From the NCBI RefSeq assembly GCF_022836435.1, contig NZ_BQXC01000001.1:1376121-1440120 (forward strand): DNA of 64,000 nt, given 5' to 3'. Below, piece by piece: positions 47,634-55,601 of the stretch (position 1 is its first letter; each line of letters opens with the position of its first letter). This stretch comes from Nitrosomonas sp. PY1 (GTDB lineage Bacteria > Pseudomonadota > Gammaproteobacteria > Burkholderiales > Nitrosomonadaceae). Under the pieces are notes generated by a model. It ran no database searches and was not told the origin of the DNA. It saw nothing but the letters and a program-made list of their open reading frames with translations. A program made the translations under genes and the position numbers.

Positions 47634-49013
47634 ATGACCAAAAGAAAGAGCTTGACAAACATTATTGCTATATTATCAGCATTGGGTATAGCAATATTCG
47701 CAACTGGAATTGCTCTTGGTGAAACGGGGAGAGCCGCAGTGCCGGATCAATTGAACATTGCACCACCTCAATATCCGAACGTTTATAACAATTATCTTCA
47801 GCCAGTAGCAACGGCCATCGACTACTATAATGGTATGTTGTATCTGATCAACTATGACAATGATAAGCTGATCATCATCAACCCAACCAGTTTAAATGGA
47901 TGGCCAGGTAATGTTCCTTTGCAACATACGCTGGTATTGCCAGAGGGTAACAAATTCTACGTAACCTCTGACAATACGAAAGAGCATCCTTCTTATATCA
48001 TTGCTTTAAGAGTTAATAGCATTGATTGGGATAATAAAAGCGCTGTCATAACGGTTGAGTCAGTAATGGCCGCGGATACTCCGGACAATCCAAGTGAATT
48101 GCCGCATGTTGAAGCGATCAATAACAGACAACCGATTCCAAATTGGTTAGTAGGTCGTGGTACGCAAATTCACGGTCCAACAATACTGCCTTACTCTGAC
48201 TACATATACTTTACCGAATTTACTTCGGATAGAGTGCGTGTGGTTAACCACAAAACCAATGAGTTAGTAAGTGGTGTAGATCCTATTGTGATACCGGGAT
48301 ATACCGAGCAAACGCATGGGGTAAATTTTAATCGCTCTGGAAGTGTAGGCTTGGGAACTGGGTATTTTTTCGATAACAACATCATTGATATCTACAAGCC
48401 AAATCGCGAAACAGGAGAATTACGTGCTGTTGGTCAAATTATGTTAGGAGATGAAAAACAATATGCTGCATTAACGCACTTCACCTATTGGATCGATGAA
48501 CGCTATGCTGTCACTGCTACAATGCAATTTGATAAAACTTCTCTGACCCCTTCTAATACACGAAAAATTATTCCACCAAGTGTTTGGTTGTTGGATACAC
48601 AGGAAGCCACAGCGAAGAAAATTGTTTCCCAAGCAAAAAACGTTAATGGACATGGCGTTTTTCGTTCACCCTCTGACATATCTATTGTCAATGGAAAGCT
48701 ATATATCGCGGAAGAAGACTCATTGGACAATACGTTTGCTGAGGATGGATATGTTTCGGTATTTGATTTATCCGATCGCAATCATCCAAGATTTATCAAA
48801 CGTCTAGGACCCAATCAAGGCTTTCCTCCTGGATATGCAGTAGCTCATACCATTGCTCCGACAGCAGACAATCGCTTCTTGTTGGTAGCCAGTTGGGTAT
48901 CCGGTTATGTCGTAAAAATCGATACAGCGACAGATACTGTCGTCAAAGTTTGGGGCCCGGAAGATGGCTTGGTTAAACCACATGGTATCTATGCGTCCGG
49001 CGGTTTGCGTTAA
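47634..49013 (+). CDS. Exported beta-propeller protein with regularly spaced His, putative metalloenzyme
   Basis: A 459-residue protein with a signal peptide (to about residue 35). The rest is repeated short strands typical of a YVTN/NHL-like seven-bladed propeller (YLINYDNDKLIIINPTSLNG; YVVKIDTATDTVVKVWGPED). Histidines recur once per blade in similar settings: H180 (TQIHGP), H228 (QTHGV), H282 (LTHF), H340 (NGHGV), H405 (VAHTI) and H450 (KPHGI). A ring of His at one mouth of a propeller is how nitrous-oxide reductase holds its copper cluster, but no N2OR motif (such as DVHHPH) is present. A Sco1 copper chaperone follows immediately, so a copper enzyme is plausible. I do not recognise the family. 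Confidence 0.78.
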   Translation: MTKRKSLTNIIAILSALGIAIFATGIALGETGRAAVPDQLNIAPPQYPNVYNNYLQPVATAIDYYNGMLYLINYDNDKLIIINPTSLNGWPGNVPLQHTLVLPEGNKFYVTSDNTKEHPSYIIALRVNSIDWDNKSAVITVESVMAADTPDNPSELPHVEAINNRQPIPNWLVGRGTQIHGPTILPYSDYIYFTEFTSDRVRVVNHKTNELVSGVDPIVIPGYTEQTHGVNFNRSGSVGLGTGYFFDNNIIDIYKPNRETGELRAVGQIMLGDEKQYAALTHFTYWIDERYAVTATMQFDKTSLTPSNTRKIIPPSVWLLDTQEATAKKIVSQAKNVNGHGVFRSPSDISIVNGKLYIAEEDSLDNTFAEDGYVSVFDLSDRNHPRFIKRLGPNQGFPPGYAVAHTIAPTADNRFLLVASWVSGYVVKIDTATDTVVKVWGPEDGLVKPHGIYASGGLR

Positions 49014-49108
49014 ACTCACGTTGTATTAGCTCGATCCGGCTTGTGCAAAATTCCCATGAGCCGGGTCTCCTGAACTCCAGAATTAGCAAACCACAAAAGG
49101 ATTGCCAA

Positions 49109-49708
49109 ATGAAAACCTCGATTCAAAAGCAAAAGATCCTGTTGCTACTGATAATGACCGCTTGGGGATTATTGATACAACTTGATGTTCAATCAGCTAC
49201 TGTTATCCTAACCCGCCCAATAGCCTTGCAAGATAACGTGATCTCCTTGTTAAATAAAGCGCACGGAGCGGAAAAGCAACAATGGAAACTTGTCGTATTT
49301 GGGTTTGTTCATTGCAAAGATGTTTGTCCCTTATCGCTAGCCAATTTAGCTTTAATCGTAAAAGCTGCGGCACAAGAGAAAATCAACTTAGACGGTATTT
49401 TTGTAACAATCGATCCGGATAGAGACACGGCAAGCGTTTTATCTCAATATACAGAGAGCTTTGGTCCCAATGTAGGATACCTAAGATTGGAAGGAGAGAA
49501 ATTAGATTCTTTCAAAGCCACTTTTGGTGTCGAAACCATTTTTTATACCAAGAACGAAGGGAATCTCAATCATTATCAGGTTGATCATAGTACCTCAGCA
49601 TTTTTGATAGACCCGGAAGGAAAAATAAGAGTAATGTTTGATGCACTTAAAGATGCCAATAATATTACTCGCTTATTTGTTGATAAACGAACATTATTCT
49701 CAAAATGA
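49109..49708 (+). CDS. Sco1/SenC-type copper chaperone
   Basis: A 199-residue thioredoxin-fold protein that delivers copper to periplasmic enzymes or reduces their Cys. ATG 49109 is chosen because AAAGG lies just upstream and a signal/anchor helix then starts at once (ILLLLIMTAWGLLIQL). The copper ligands are all present: Cys69 and Cys73 (VHCKDVCPLS) and His160 (VDHSTSAFLID). IFVTIDPDRDT is the family core. The stop overlaps the next start (ATGA), and the propeller gene lies 95 bases upstream. The context points to a dedicated role in maturing the propeller protein rather than cytochrome oxidase, though that is inference. Confidence 0.9.
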   Translation: MKTSIQKQKILLLLIMTAWGLLIQLDVQSATVILTRPIALQDNVISLLNKAHGAEKQQWKLVVFGFVHCKDVCPLSLANLALIVKAAAQEKINLDGIFVTIDPDRDTASVLSQYTESFGPNVGYLRLEGEKLDSFKATFGVETIFYTKNEGNLNHYQVDHSTSAFLIDPEGKIRVMFDALKDANNITRLFVDKRTLFSK

Positions 49709-50319
49709 AATCTCTCTTGATCATAGCAATATTATTACTCGCAGCAACAAATATTAACGCAATGGAAATTAACCGAGATCCTCGCACAATCATTTCTTTT
49801 CGGGATAATTCAATATCGCCAGAGCTTGATATACTGAGGGTTACAACCGATATTTCCAATGATGAGCAGTTGTTATTCCGGATAAGAAATAGAGGGGAGT
49901 CAACCGAAGGCAATGAAAATAATTACTTTATCTTAAGTATGTTACATAACAAGCATTATTTTTTAGTTGTACCGCTTAATACACAACAAGAAAGTATCGT
50001 GTCAATTTATGAAACATCCTTAGAGAACCCCGATCTATCCTTATCGCAAGATTACTCATCGACTCAAGAAAAAGATTTAACAGTAGCGATGAGCCGAATT
50101 ACAAACGGAGTCGTATTTTCTGTTCCCATCGCTTGGATTGATTTTAGCAAAAATATTGGCTTTGACGCTTATACTGCTAAGCTAATAAAGCAAGACAATA
50201 AAATGCAAGTTACGCATATTCATGATCAAGCTATTAAAAGTAAGACACAAGAGAAAATGTTCCCAGCAATAACGCTTTTTAACAAACTTTGCGCACCAAA
50301 ACGGCTAGCAGAGAAATAA
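49705..50319 (+). CDS. Secreted protein of unknown family, third gene of the propeller-Sco operon
   Basis: A 204-residue protein whose ATG overlaps the Sco stop codon by four bases, so translation is coupled. A signal peptide covers residues ~1-19 (MKSLLIIAILLLAATNINA). The mature part alternates polar and hydrophobic residues as in a beta-rich domain, has one Cys near the C-terminus and a THIHD segment. I cannot assign a family. Its conserved position suggests a subunit, partner or assembly factor for the propeller protein. Confidence 0.72.
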   Translation: MKSLLIIAILLLAATNINAMEINRDPRTIISFRDNSISPELDILRVTTDISNDEQLLFRIRNRGESTEGNENNYFILSMLHNKHYFLVVPLNTQQESIVSIYETSLENPDLSLSQDYSSTQEKDLTVAMSRITNGVVFSVPIAWIDFSKNIGFDAYTAKLIKQDNKMQVTHIHDQAIKSKTQEKMFPAITLFNKLCAPKRLAEK

Positions 50320-50862
50320 AATACCCCACCAACTGCGGAGTATTAATTGAGGTATGCTACTAAAAATGAAGTTCATTGAATTCAAGTAGTTTTGCATAGT
50401 ATCGCCACGTATAGGTTATGCTAGCGCATAGGCAACCTTTCCTGCTTGCAGGAAAGGCTATTGAAGATTTCTATATATTTAGTAATTAGCCATGCTTTGA
50501 TCAGTACGCTGTCAAAGAGACAGGATAAGTAGCTGCGTAAATCAAGACAATACCAAGGCCATACAATTAATTATATGATCGTCAACACGACGAAATGACA
50601 CTCGATGAAGTTAATTAAAGTATTGTATTGAGAAAATTCCGTAGAATTCTATAATTGATCGAATTAGACTAGGTTTAATTGCATTACAAAAGAAGTTTAA
50701 ACGTTTTTTGATATTGATAGATTGGATGACGACTAAAAGCATGATTCCTGTCTCATCTAATAGTTTTCCTTAGATTAAAACCAAGGTTTCCCCAATTTAT
50801 CTCTGGCATTGGAGTGATTACTATAGAACCATGTTAAGAATTTTAATTTGGAGGCAACAATC
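50320..50862. other. Hairpin-rich non-coding stretch after the propeller operon
   Basis: 543 bases without a credible gene. Just after the operon, AATAC/GTATT arms (50320-50344) form an imperfect hairpin. At 50417-50430 TATGC/GCATA and at 50436-50457 CCTTTCCTGC/GCAGGAAAGG (perfect 10-bp stem, 2-base gap) form two more. These may terminate the operon or belong to a small RNA. The remainder is AT-rich with no visible signal. Confidence 0.45.
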
Positions 50863-51246
50863 ATGAAAACGCAAAAACCTGTTACCGTCATCGCATTAAT
50901 AGCTGCTTTATTTTTTGTTGCTTTGCCTTTCGGTTCTGCAAGCGCGGAGCAATCAGTTACCACAAGCAATCATACGCAACTTGCTAAACATCATGAAGCT
51001 TTGTTGAAAGAAGCCGAAGCGAAGCTTGAAGAGCACAGAGTGGCTTTAGAAGACTATCAATCGAATTTCCAATATTATGGTAGAAGAGGCCAAGAATTCC
51101 AATCTCACGAAACTGCTAATATTCGTGAATACGAAAAAGAAGTAGCTGAGCACAGGGCTCAAGCAGAATTGCATTACAAATTAGCTGCTGAAGAAAATAA
51201 ATCAACGACATTTGCCAGTAATGGTAACGCATCACAAGCTAATTAA
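50863..51246 (+). CDS. Small secreted coiled-coil protein
   Basis: A 127-residue protein with a strong GGAGG before ATG 50863. A signal peptide ends in SASAEQ (about residue 26). The mature part is highly helical and charged (HHEALLKEAEAKLEEHRVAL; EYEKEVAEHRAQAELHYKLA) and probably forms a coiled coil or helical hairpin. Several His and Glu could bind metal, but there is no defined motif. It has its own terminator 24 bases downstream, so it is a single-gene unit. Function unknown. Confidence 0.75.
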   Translation: MKTQKPVTVIALIAALFFVALPFGSASAEQSVTTSNHTQLAKHHEALLKEAEAKLEEHRVALEDYQSNFQYYGRRGQEFQSHETANIREYEKEVAEHRAQAELHYKLAAEENKSTTFASNGNASQAN

Positions 51247-51267
51247 TAGAGAACTACCGCTTTAAAT

Positions 51268-51296
51268 AAAAAAGCCGCTTACAAGCGGCTTTTTAT
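51268..51296 (+). terminator. Intrinsic terminator after the small secreted coiled-coil gene
   Basis: AAAAGCCGC and GCGGCTTTT form a stem around TTACAA, followed by T-rich sequence. This is a standard rho-independent terminator, 22 bases after the stop codon. Confidence 0.9.
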
Positions 51297-51538
51297 TATC
51301 TAGTTACATAATATCAAAATAGAAAATACACCTTCGATATTATACGGTAACTACCCCCATCTATCACCAAGCCGAAAATTGCACTTGTTATAAACGGCTT
51401 CTTCAAGCAAAATCTTCTCTAGCCTCGACCAAACTTCATCATTGATCGAATATTACCATCCAATGTTAATAGACCGTAGAATCTTGGTACTTATACAACA
51501 AAAAAACGATTCTTCAATAAATAAAAAGATTAGTCAAT

Positions 51539-53251
51539 ATGAGTAAAACTGTCTCAGAAATTATCGTCGATGTTCTCATTCAGTCTGGAGCAAAGCGATG
51601 CTATGGTATTGTTGGGGATACAATCAATCACTTCACTGATGTGATCAGTAGAACCAGTCTTGAGTGGGTGCATGTTCGTCATGAGGAGGTTGGTGCATTT
51701 GCAGCGGGTGGCGAAGCCTACATGACCGGAGAACTAACAGTCTGCGCAGGCACCTGTGGTCCAGGTAGCCTGCACTTCATTAATGGCATTTATGAAAGCC
51801 ATCGCAATGGCGCACCAGTTCTTCTCGTTGCATCCCAGGTTGATCGTATTCAAGAAGGGCTAAACTACCCACAGGAAGTCGATCAAGTCAAAATATACGA
51901 GCAGTGCTCGGTGTTTTGTGAAAGTATTCGCCACCCTGATCAAGCGCGACGGATTACCGTAATGGCAGCGCAAGCTGCACTCATGAAACGCGGCGTAGCC
52001 GTAATTGTGGTCAACGGTGATATGTTCAATGAAATCTCCGATGACGATATCCCTTGGGCTGTACATCGTTCTACCCCAGTCATTTATCCAGACGAAAATC
52101 ACCTAGAAAAAATGGCAGAAATGATCAATGCCGCCCAAGGAGTCACAATTTATGCTGGGATTGGCGCGCGAAACGCTAGAAAAGAATTGATGATGCTGGC
52201 TGAAAAAATCAAAGCACCTATCGCTCACACATCTAGATCTAAAGAATTTATCGAACCCGACAACCCATATAACGTTGGAATGACAGGTATTCTCGGCAAT
52301 AAAGCCGGACTTCACGTTTTCCAGAACTGCGATCTGCTACTGTGCATGGGCAGCGATTTTGCCTATACGCAGTTTTATCCAGAAGACGCTCGAATTATTC
52401 AGATTGACACTGAACCATTGCACATTGGTCGCCGCACACCTGTAGACTTAGGACTGGTTGGTGATGTAGCTGCAACCGTGAAAGCTATTTTACCCAAGAT
52501 TCTAGATAAAAATGATGACGGTTTCTTAATATCCGCTCGCAAGCAGTGGCAAAAAGATATAGAAGCTTATAGCCATCACGCCGAATCCGGCGAGGATCTT
52601 ATTCATCCGCAAACGGTCACACACATGCTGGACGAATTGGCTTCAAAAGATGCTATTTTCACTTCCGATGGCGGTTCACCAATAGTTTGGTTGTTACGTC
52701 ACTTAACGGCTAACGGGCAACGGCGCTTCCTGACAAGCTTATCGCACGGCACGATGGCAAATGCCTATCCACAAGCGCTCGGTATCGCGTTGGCATATCC
52801 TCATCGTCAAGTCATCGCAATGTGCGGAGATGGAGGCATGACCATGCTGATGGGGGATTTATTAACACTTGCGCAAGAAAATATCCCGGTAAAGTTGTTG
52901 GTGTACAACAACCATTCTTTAGGATTTGTTGAAATGGAACAACGTGTCGAGGGACTGTTGGATAATTTTACTGGTTTGAAAAACCCAAATTTCGGAGAAC
53001 TAGCAAAAGTCTGTGGATTAGAAGGCTGGCAGGTCAAACGAACCAGTGACCTAGAACCCGCTATGAGAGAATGGCTTGCCTCTGATAAACCTGGCATCCT
53101 GGATGTTCATGTCAATCGAATGGAGCTTGTTATGCCACCGGAAATTAAAGTATCCCAAGTTGCATCGACGGCTCTCTTTGGTGTTAAGGCCGTACTAAAC
53201 GGGCGCACGGACGAAGTAATCGCTCTGATTCGTGATAATTTTGTACGATAA
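51539..53251 (+). CDS. TPP-dependent pyruvate:quinone oxidoreductase-like enzyme (PoxB type)
   Basis: A 570-residue thiamine-diphosphate enzyme; E. coli PoxB, which oxidises pyruvate to acetate and CO2 with ubiquinone, is 572. The N-terminal Pyr domain contains the catalytic Glu in WVHVRHEEVGAFAAGGEA, the central domain binds FAD (ITIYAGIGARNA-like VTIYAGIGARN), and the TPP motif is MCGDGGMTMLMGDLLTLAQE ending near VYNNHSLGF. PoxB is favoured over acetolactate synthase by length and by the middle domain. Monocistronic by position; 292 bases upstream hold only the previous terminator and AT-rich sequence. Confidence 0.85.
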   Translation: MSKTVSEIIVDVLIQSGAKRCYGIVGDTINHFTDVISRTSLEWVHVRHEEVGAFAAGGEAYMTGELTVCAGTCGPGSLHFINGIYESHRNGAPVLLVASQVDRIQEGLNYPQEVDQVKIYEQCSVFCESIRHPDQARRITVMAAQAALMKRGVAVIVVNGDMFNEISDDDIPWAVHRSTPVIYPDENHLEKMAEMINAAQGVTIYAGIGARNARKELMMLAEKIKAPIAHTSRSKEFIEPDNPYNVGMTGILGNKAGLHVFQNCDLLLCMGSDFAYTQFYPEDARIIQIDTEPLHIGRRTPVDLGLVGDVAATVKAILPKILDKNDDGFLISARKQWQKDIEAYSHHAESGEDLIHPQTVTHMLDELASKDAIFTSDGGSPIVWLLRHLTANGQRRFLTSLSHGTMANAYPQALGIALAYPHRQVIAMCGDGGMTMLMGDLLTLAQENIPVKLLVYNNHSLGFVEMEQRVEGLLDNFTGLKNPNFGELAKVCGLEGWQVKRTSDLEPAMREWLASDKPGILDVHVNRMELVMPPEIKVSQVASTALFGVKAVLNGRTDEVIALIRDNFVR

Positions 53252-53410
53252 AAGAAAAATCTTTTATAAATCGTCCTTCTTTTCTGGTCAATTTTTTATA
53301 ATAATTTGTTCAAGCATCCCGTTCAAAGGAGGAAGTTTCAACGATCTCTAATCTCTACGAGCGTGGCGTTTAATCTTTTTAATTTGCTCCACGCATAAAA
53401 TCCATTAAAA

Positions 53411-54064
53411 ATGCATAAAACATATTGGCTTGATCGTTGGGAACGTAAGGAAATTGATTTTCATCAAACCGATATTAATCCCTATCTACAAAAATACTGG
53501 CATCGTCTCGCCATACCATCTGGCAGTGAAGTATTTGTACCGATGTGTGGCAAAAGCCACGATATGCTTTGGATTTATCAACAAGAACAGGCAGTTTTAG
53601 GTGTTGAATTGAGCGATTCAGCCGCATTATCTTTTTTCCAAGAAAATAATCTACCCCTCACGCGTACGGAATTTGCTCCATTCATTCAGCTAGAATACGA
53701 TCATTTACAGATCTTATGTGGCGATTTCTTCGATCTAACAAAAGAGCATGTACAGCATGTGCAAGCTGTTTATGACCGCGCCGCGATGATTGCACTTCCA
53801 CCTGAAATGCGTAAGCGGTATGTCAATCATTTATTGGCTATTTTACCGAAAAACTCCCCTATTCTCCTGATCGCACTTGACTACCCGGATTTGGAAATGT
53901 CAGGGCCACCTTTTGCTGTAACATCGCAAGAAGTCTTAACAAGCTACTGCTCCTATGCCAATATCGAGCTGTTGGCACAACACGATGTTTTACTGCAGAA
54001 CCCACGCTTTCAAGAGAGAGGCTTGAGTCGATTATGTGAGAATATTTATTTGATATCCAATTAA
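53411..54064 (+). CDS. tpm: Thiopurine S-methyltransferase family protein
   Basis: A 217-residue SAM-dependent methyltransferase. The family signature is complete: YWLDRWERKEIDFHQTDINP, then VFVPMCGKSHDMLWI (SAM site), VLGVELSDSA and VYDRAAMIALPPEMRKRYV. Bacterial members methylate thiopurines and can volatilise selenium or tellurium compounds. The IS1111-type element begins ~20 bases after its stop. Confidence 0.94.
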   Translation: MHKTYWLDRWERKEIDFHQTDINPYLQKYWHRLAIPSGSEVFVPMCGKSHDMLWIYQQEQAVLGVELSDSAALSFFQENNLPLTRTEFAPFIQLEYDHLQILCGDFFDLTKEHVQHVQAVYDRAAMIALPPEMRKRYVNHLLAILPKNSPILLIALDYPDLEMSGPPFAVTSQEVLTSYCSYANIELLAQHDVLLQNPRFQERGLSRLCENIYLISN

Positions 54065-54097
54065 AATCATTAATAGAGACCTTACATGGGCGCCCAC

Positions 54098-54380
54098 AAT
54101 TTGCAAGGGATTCGATTGTTGATGATGAATTGGTTTAGATTGCAGCCATACATTCGGATTATAGTTGGAGAAGGTTCTCCTATCCCTGATGGAATTCGCT
54201 AAATAGCCCCTGATCATTGCAGCGCACTCGAAGTGCCAGGTCTCGTTAAGGTTAAGCTATTTACGGTCTTACCAGATTCGCCATCATGTCATGATTGCCC
54301 TAGCAATCTGTGAAAAATTGTCCCTATTTAAAATACCAGTCTGTTTTATCGATTGTTAATCAAATTAATTCCAATACCAG
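54098..54380 (-). ncRNA. Predicted bridge/seek RNA region of the IS1111 element
   Basis: 283 non-coding bases between the transposase stop and the left subterminal repeat. By established knowledge of the IS1111 subgroup, this is where the structured guide RNA that selects target and donor sites is encoded. A TACCAG/CTGGTA hairpin straddles the transposase stop. I could not fold the whole region, so limits and structure are unassigned. Confidence 0.45.
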
Positions 54381-55403
54381 TTACACTGGTACGCAGTTGG
54401 CCTTAAAGGAAGTGCCTTTGGTCAGGAGTGCCCAAATAATACGCGCATTTTTGTTGGCCAAAGCGACTGCCACTACATTTTTATTGCGCCTGGTCAATAT
54501 TTTTCCAAGCCAGTTGTCAGATATTTCCTTGTTATCGGCATACCGGATTACGGCGCGTGCACCATGAATTAACAAGGTACGCAAATAACTATCACCCCGT
54601 TTGCTGATACCGAGCAAGACTTGCTTACCTCCGCTTGAGTGTTGTCTGGGAACCAGACCTAGCCAAGCCGCTAATTGCCTGCCGTTCTTGAATTCTCGTG
54701 CGTTACCTCAGGTGGCTACGATGGCGCTTGCGGTAATGGGGCCAAGACCAGGGATTTTTGCCAGCTTCCGGCTGGCTTCGTTATCTTGGTGCCAGCGCTG
54801 AATTTGTATTTCCAGTTCATTGACTTGCCTATCTAGTTCTTTCAGGTGATCAGTCAAGCGTGCTAGTAATTGTCGCATGGTCTGTGTCAGCCCGTTTTCA
54901 CCATCTTCTAGTATGTCCGGTATTTTCTGAGTGATCGTGCAAATTCTATGAGATAAAACAATGCCAAATTCAGCAAGTAAACCACGTATTTGATTTCCCT
55001 GCGCCGTCCGGGCTTTCACAAAACCTTGCCTTGCTCTATGTACCGACAGAATCGATTGTCGCTCAACGGTCTTTTTGGTGACAAAACGCATCGTCGGCCG
55101 GCCTACTGCTTCGCAGATGGCTTGCGCATCTGCTACATCATTTTTATTCGTTTTGACATATGGCTTGACAAATTGTGGTGCCATAAGCTTCACCGTGTGA
55201 CCGTAGAATTCCAATTTCCTAGCCCAATGGTGTGCGCTGCCGCAAGCTTCCATGCCGATCAAACAGGGTTCAAGGTTAGCAAAGAATTTCGCCATCTCAC
55301 TTCGGCGCAACTGCTTGCGTAACACAGCTCTGCCTTGCGCATCCACACCGTGAATTTGAAATACTTCTTTTGCCAAATCAATGCCTATCGTTGTAATCTT
55401 CAT
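54381..55403 (-). pseudogene. IS110-family transposase interrupted by a stop codon
   Basis: The gene would encode 340 residues, the normal size, but an in-frame TGA (complement of 54708-54710) follows ASAIVAT at codon 232. Upstream, the DEDD-type RuvC-like domain is intact: TIGIDLAKEVFQIHGVD, LIGMEACGSAHHWARKL and KNDVADAQAICEA. Downstream, in the same frame, the C-terminal transposase_20 region continues (GLVPRQHSSGGKQVLLGISK; RGDSYLRTLLIHGARA) with its catalytic Ser. Only one stop separates the parts, so the inactivation is recent, or the stop is read through. Confidence 0.88.
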
Positions 55404-55601
55404 GTCGGACGCTCCTCTCTTGTTTAGTGGGCTTTATTGCACCATTACTTTGGCACTTCGATGCCGTTTAGGGTAGTGGGCGTCCATTCCATTATTGCAA
55501 AACCCCATTTCTTAAAATCTTATATCAATAAAAACAATAATCTGGAAATGTGTCAAAGGACTTTTGCAATGATATCAATATGTTGAAATATTCGCTGCTG
55601 C

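Larger units (their letters stand above)
54086..55487 (-). mobile_element. IS110-family, IS1111-subgroup insertion sequence
   Basis: Subterminal inverted repeats ATGGGCGCCCAC (54086-54097) and GTGGGCGTCCAT (55476-55487) match at 11 of 12 positions, the typical length for the IS1111 subgroup. The transposase lies between them on the minus strand, with a short non-coding 5' side (~72 bases to the repeat) and a long 3' side (283 bases). That asymmetry fits IS1111 elements, whose guide (bridge/seek) RNA is encoded downstream of the recombinase. The outer tips extend a few bases beyond the repeats and were not fixed exactly. Confidence 0.8.

Noticed and set aside
47634-49013. Nitrous-oxide reductase as identity of the propeller protein
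   Set aside because: The N2OR copper-site motifs, the C-terminal CuA cupredoxin domain and the length (~640) are missing; only the idea of a His ring is shared.
54990-55322. Plus-strand frame opposite the IS1111 transposase
   Set aside because: Shadow of the transposase, which has a clear DEDD domain on the minus strand.
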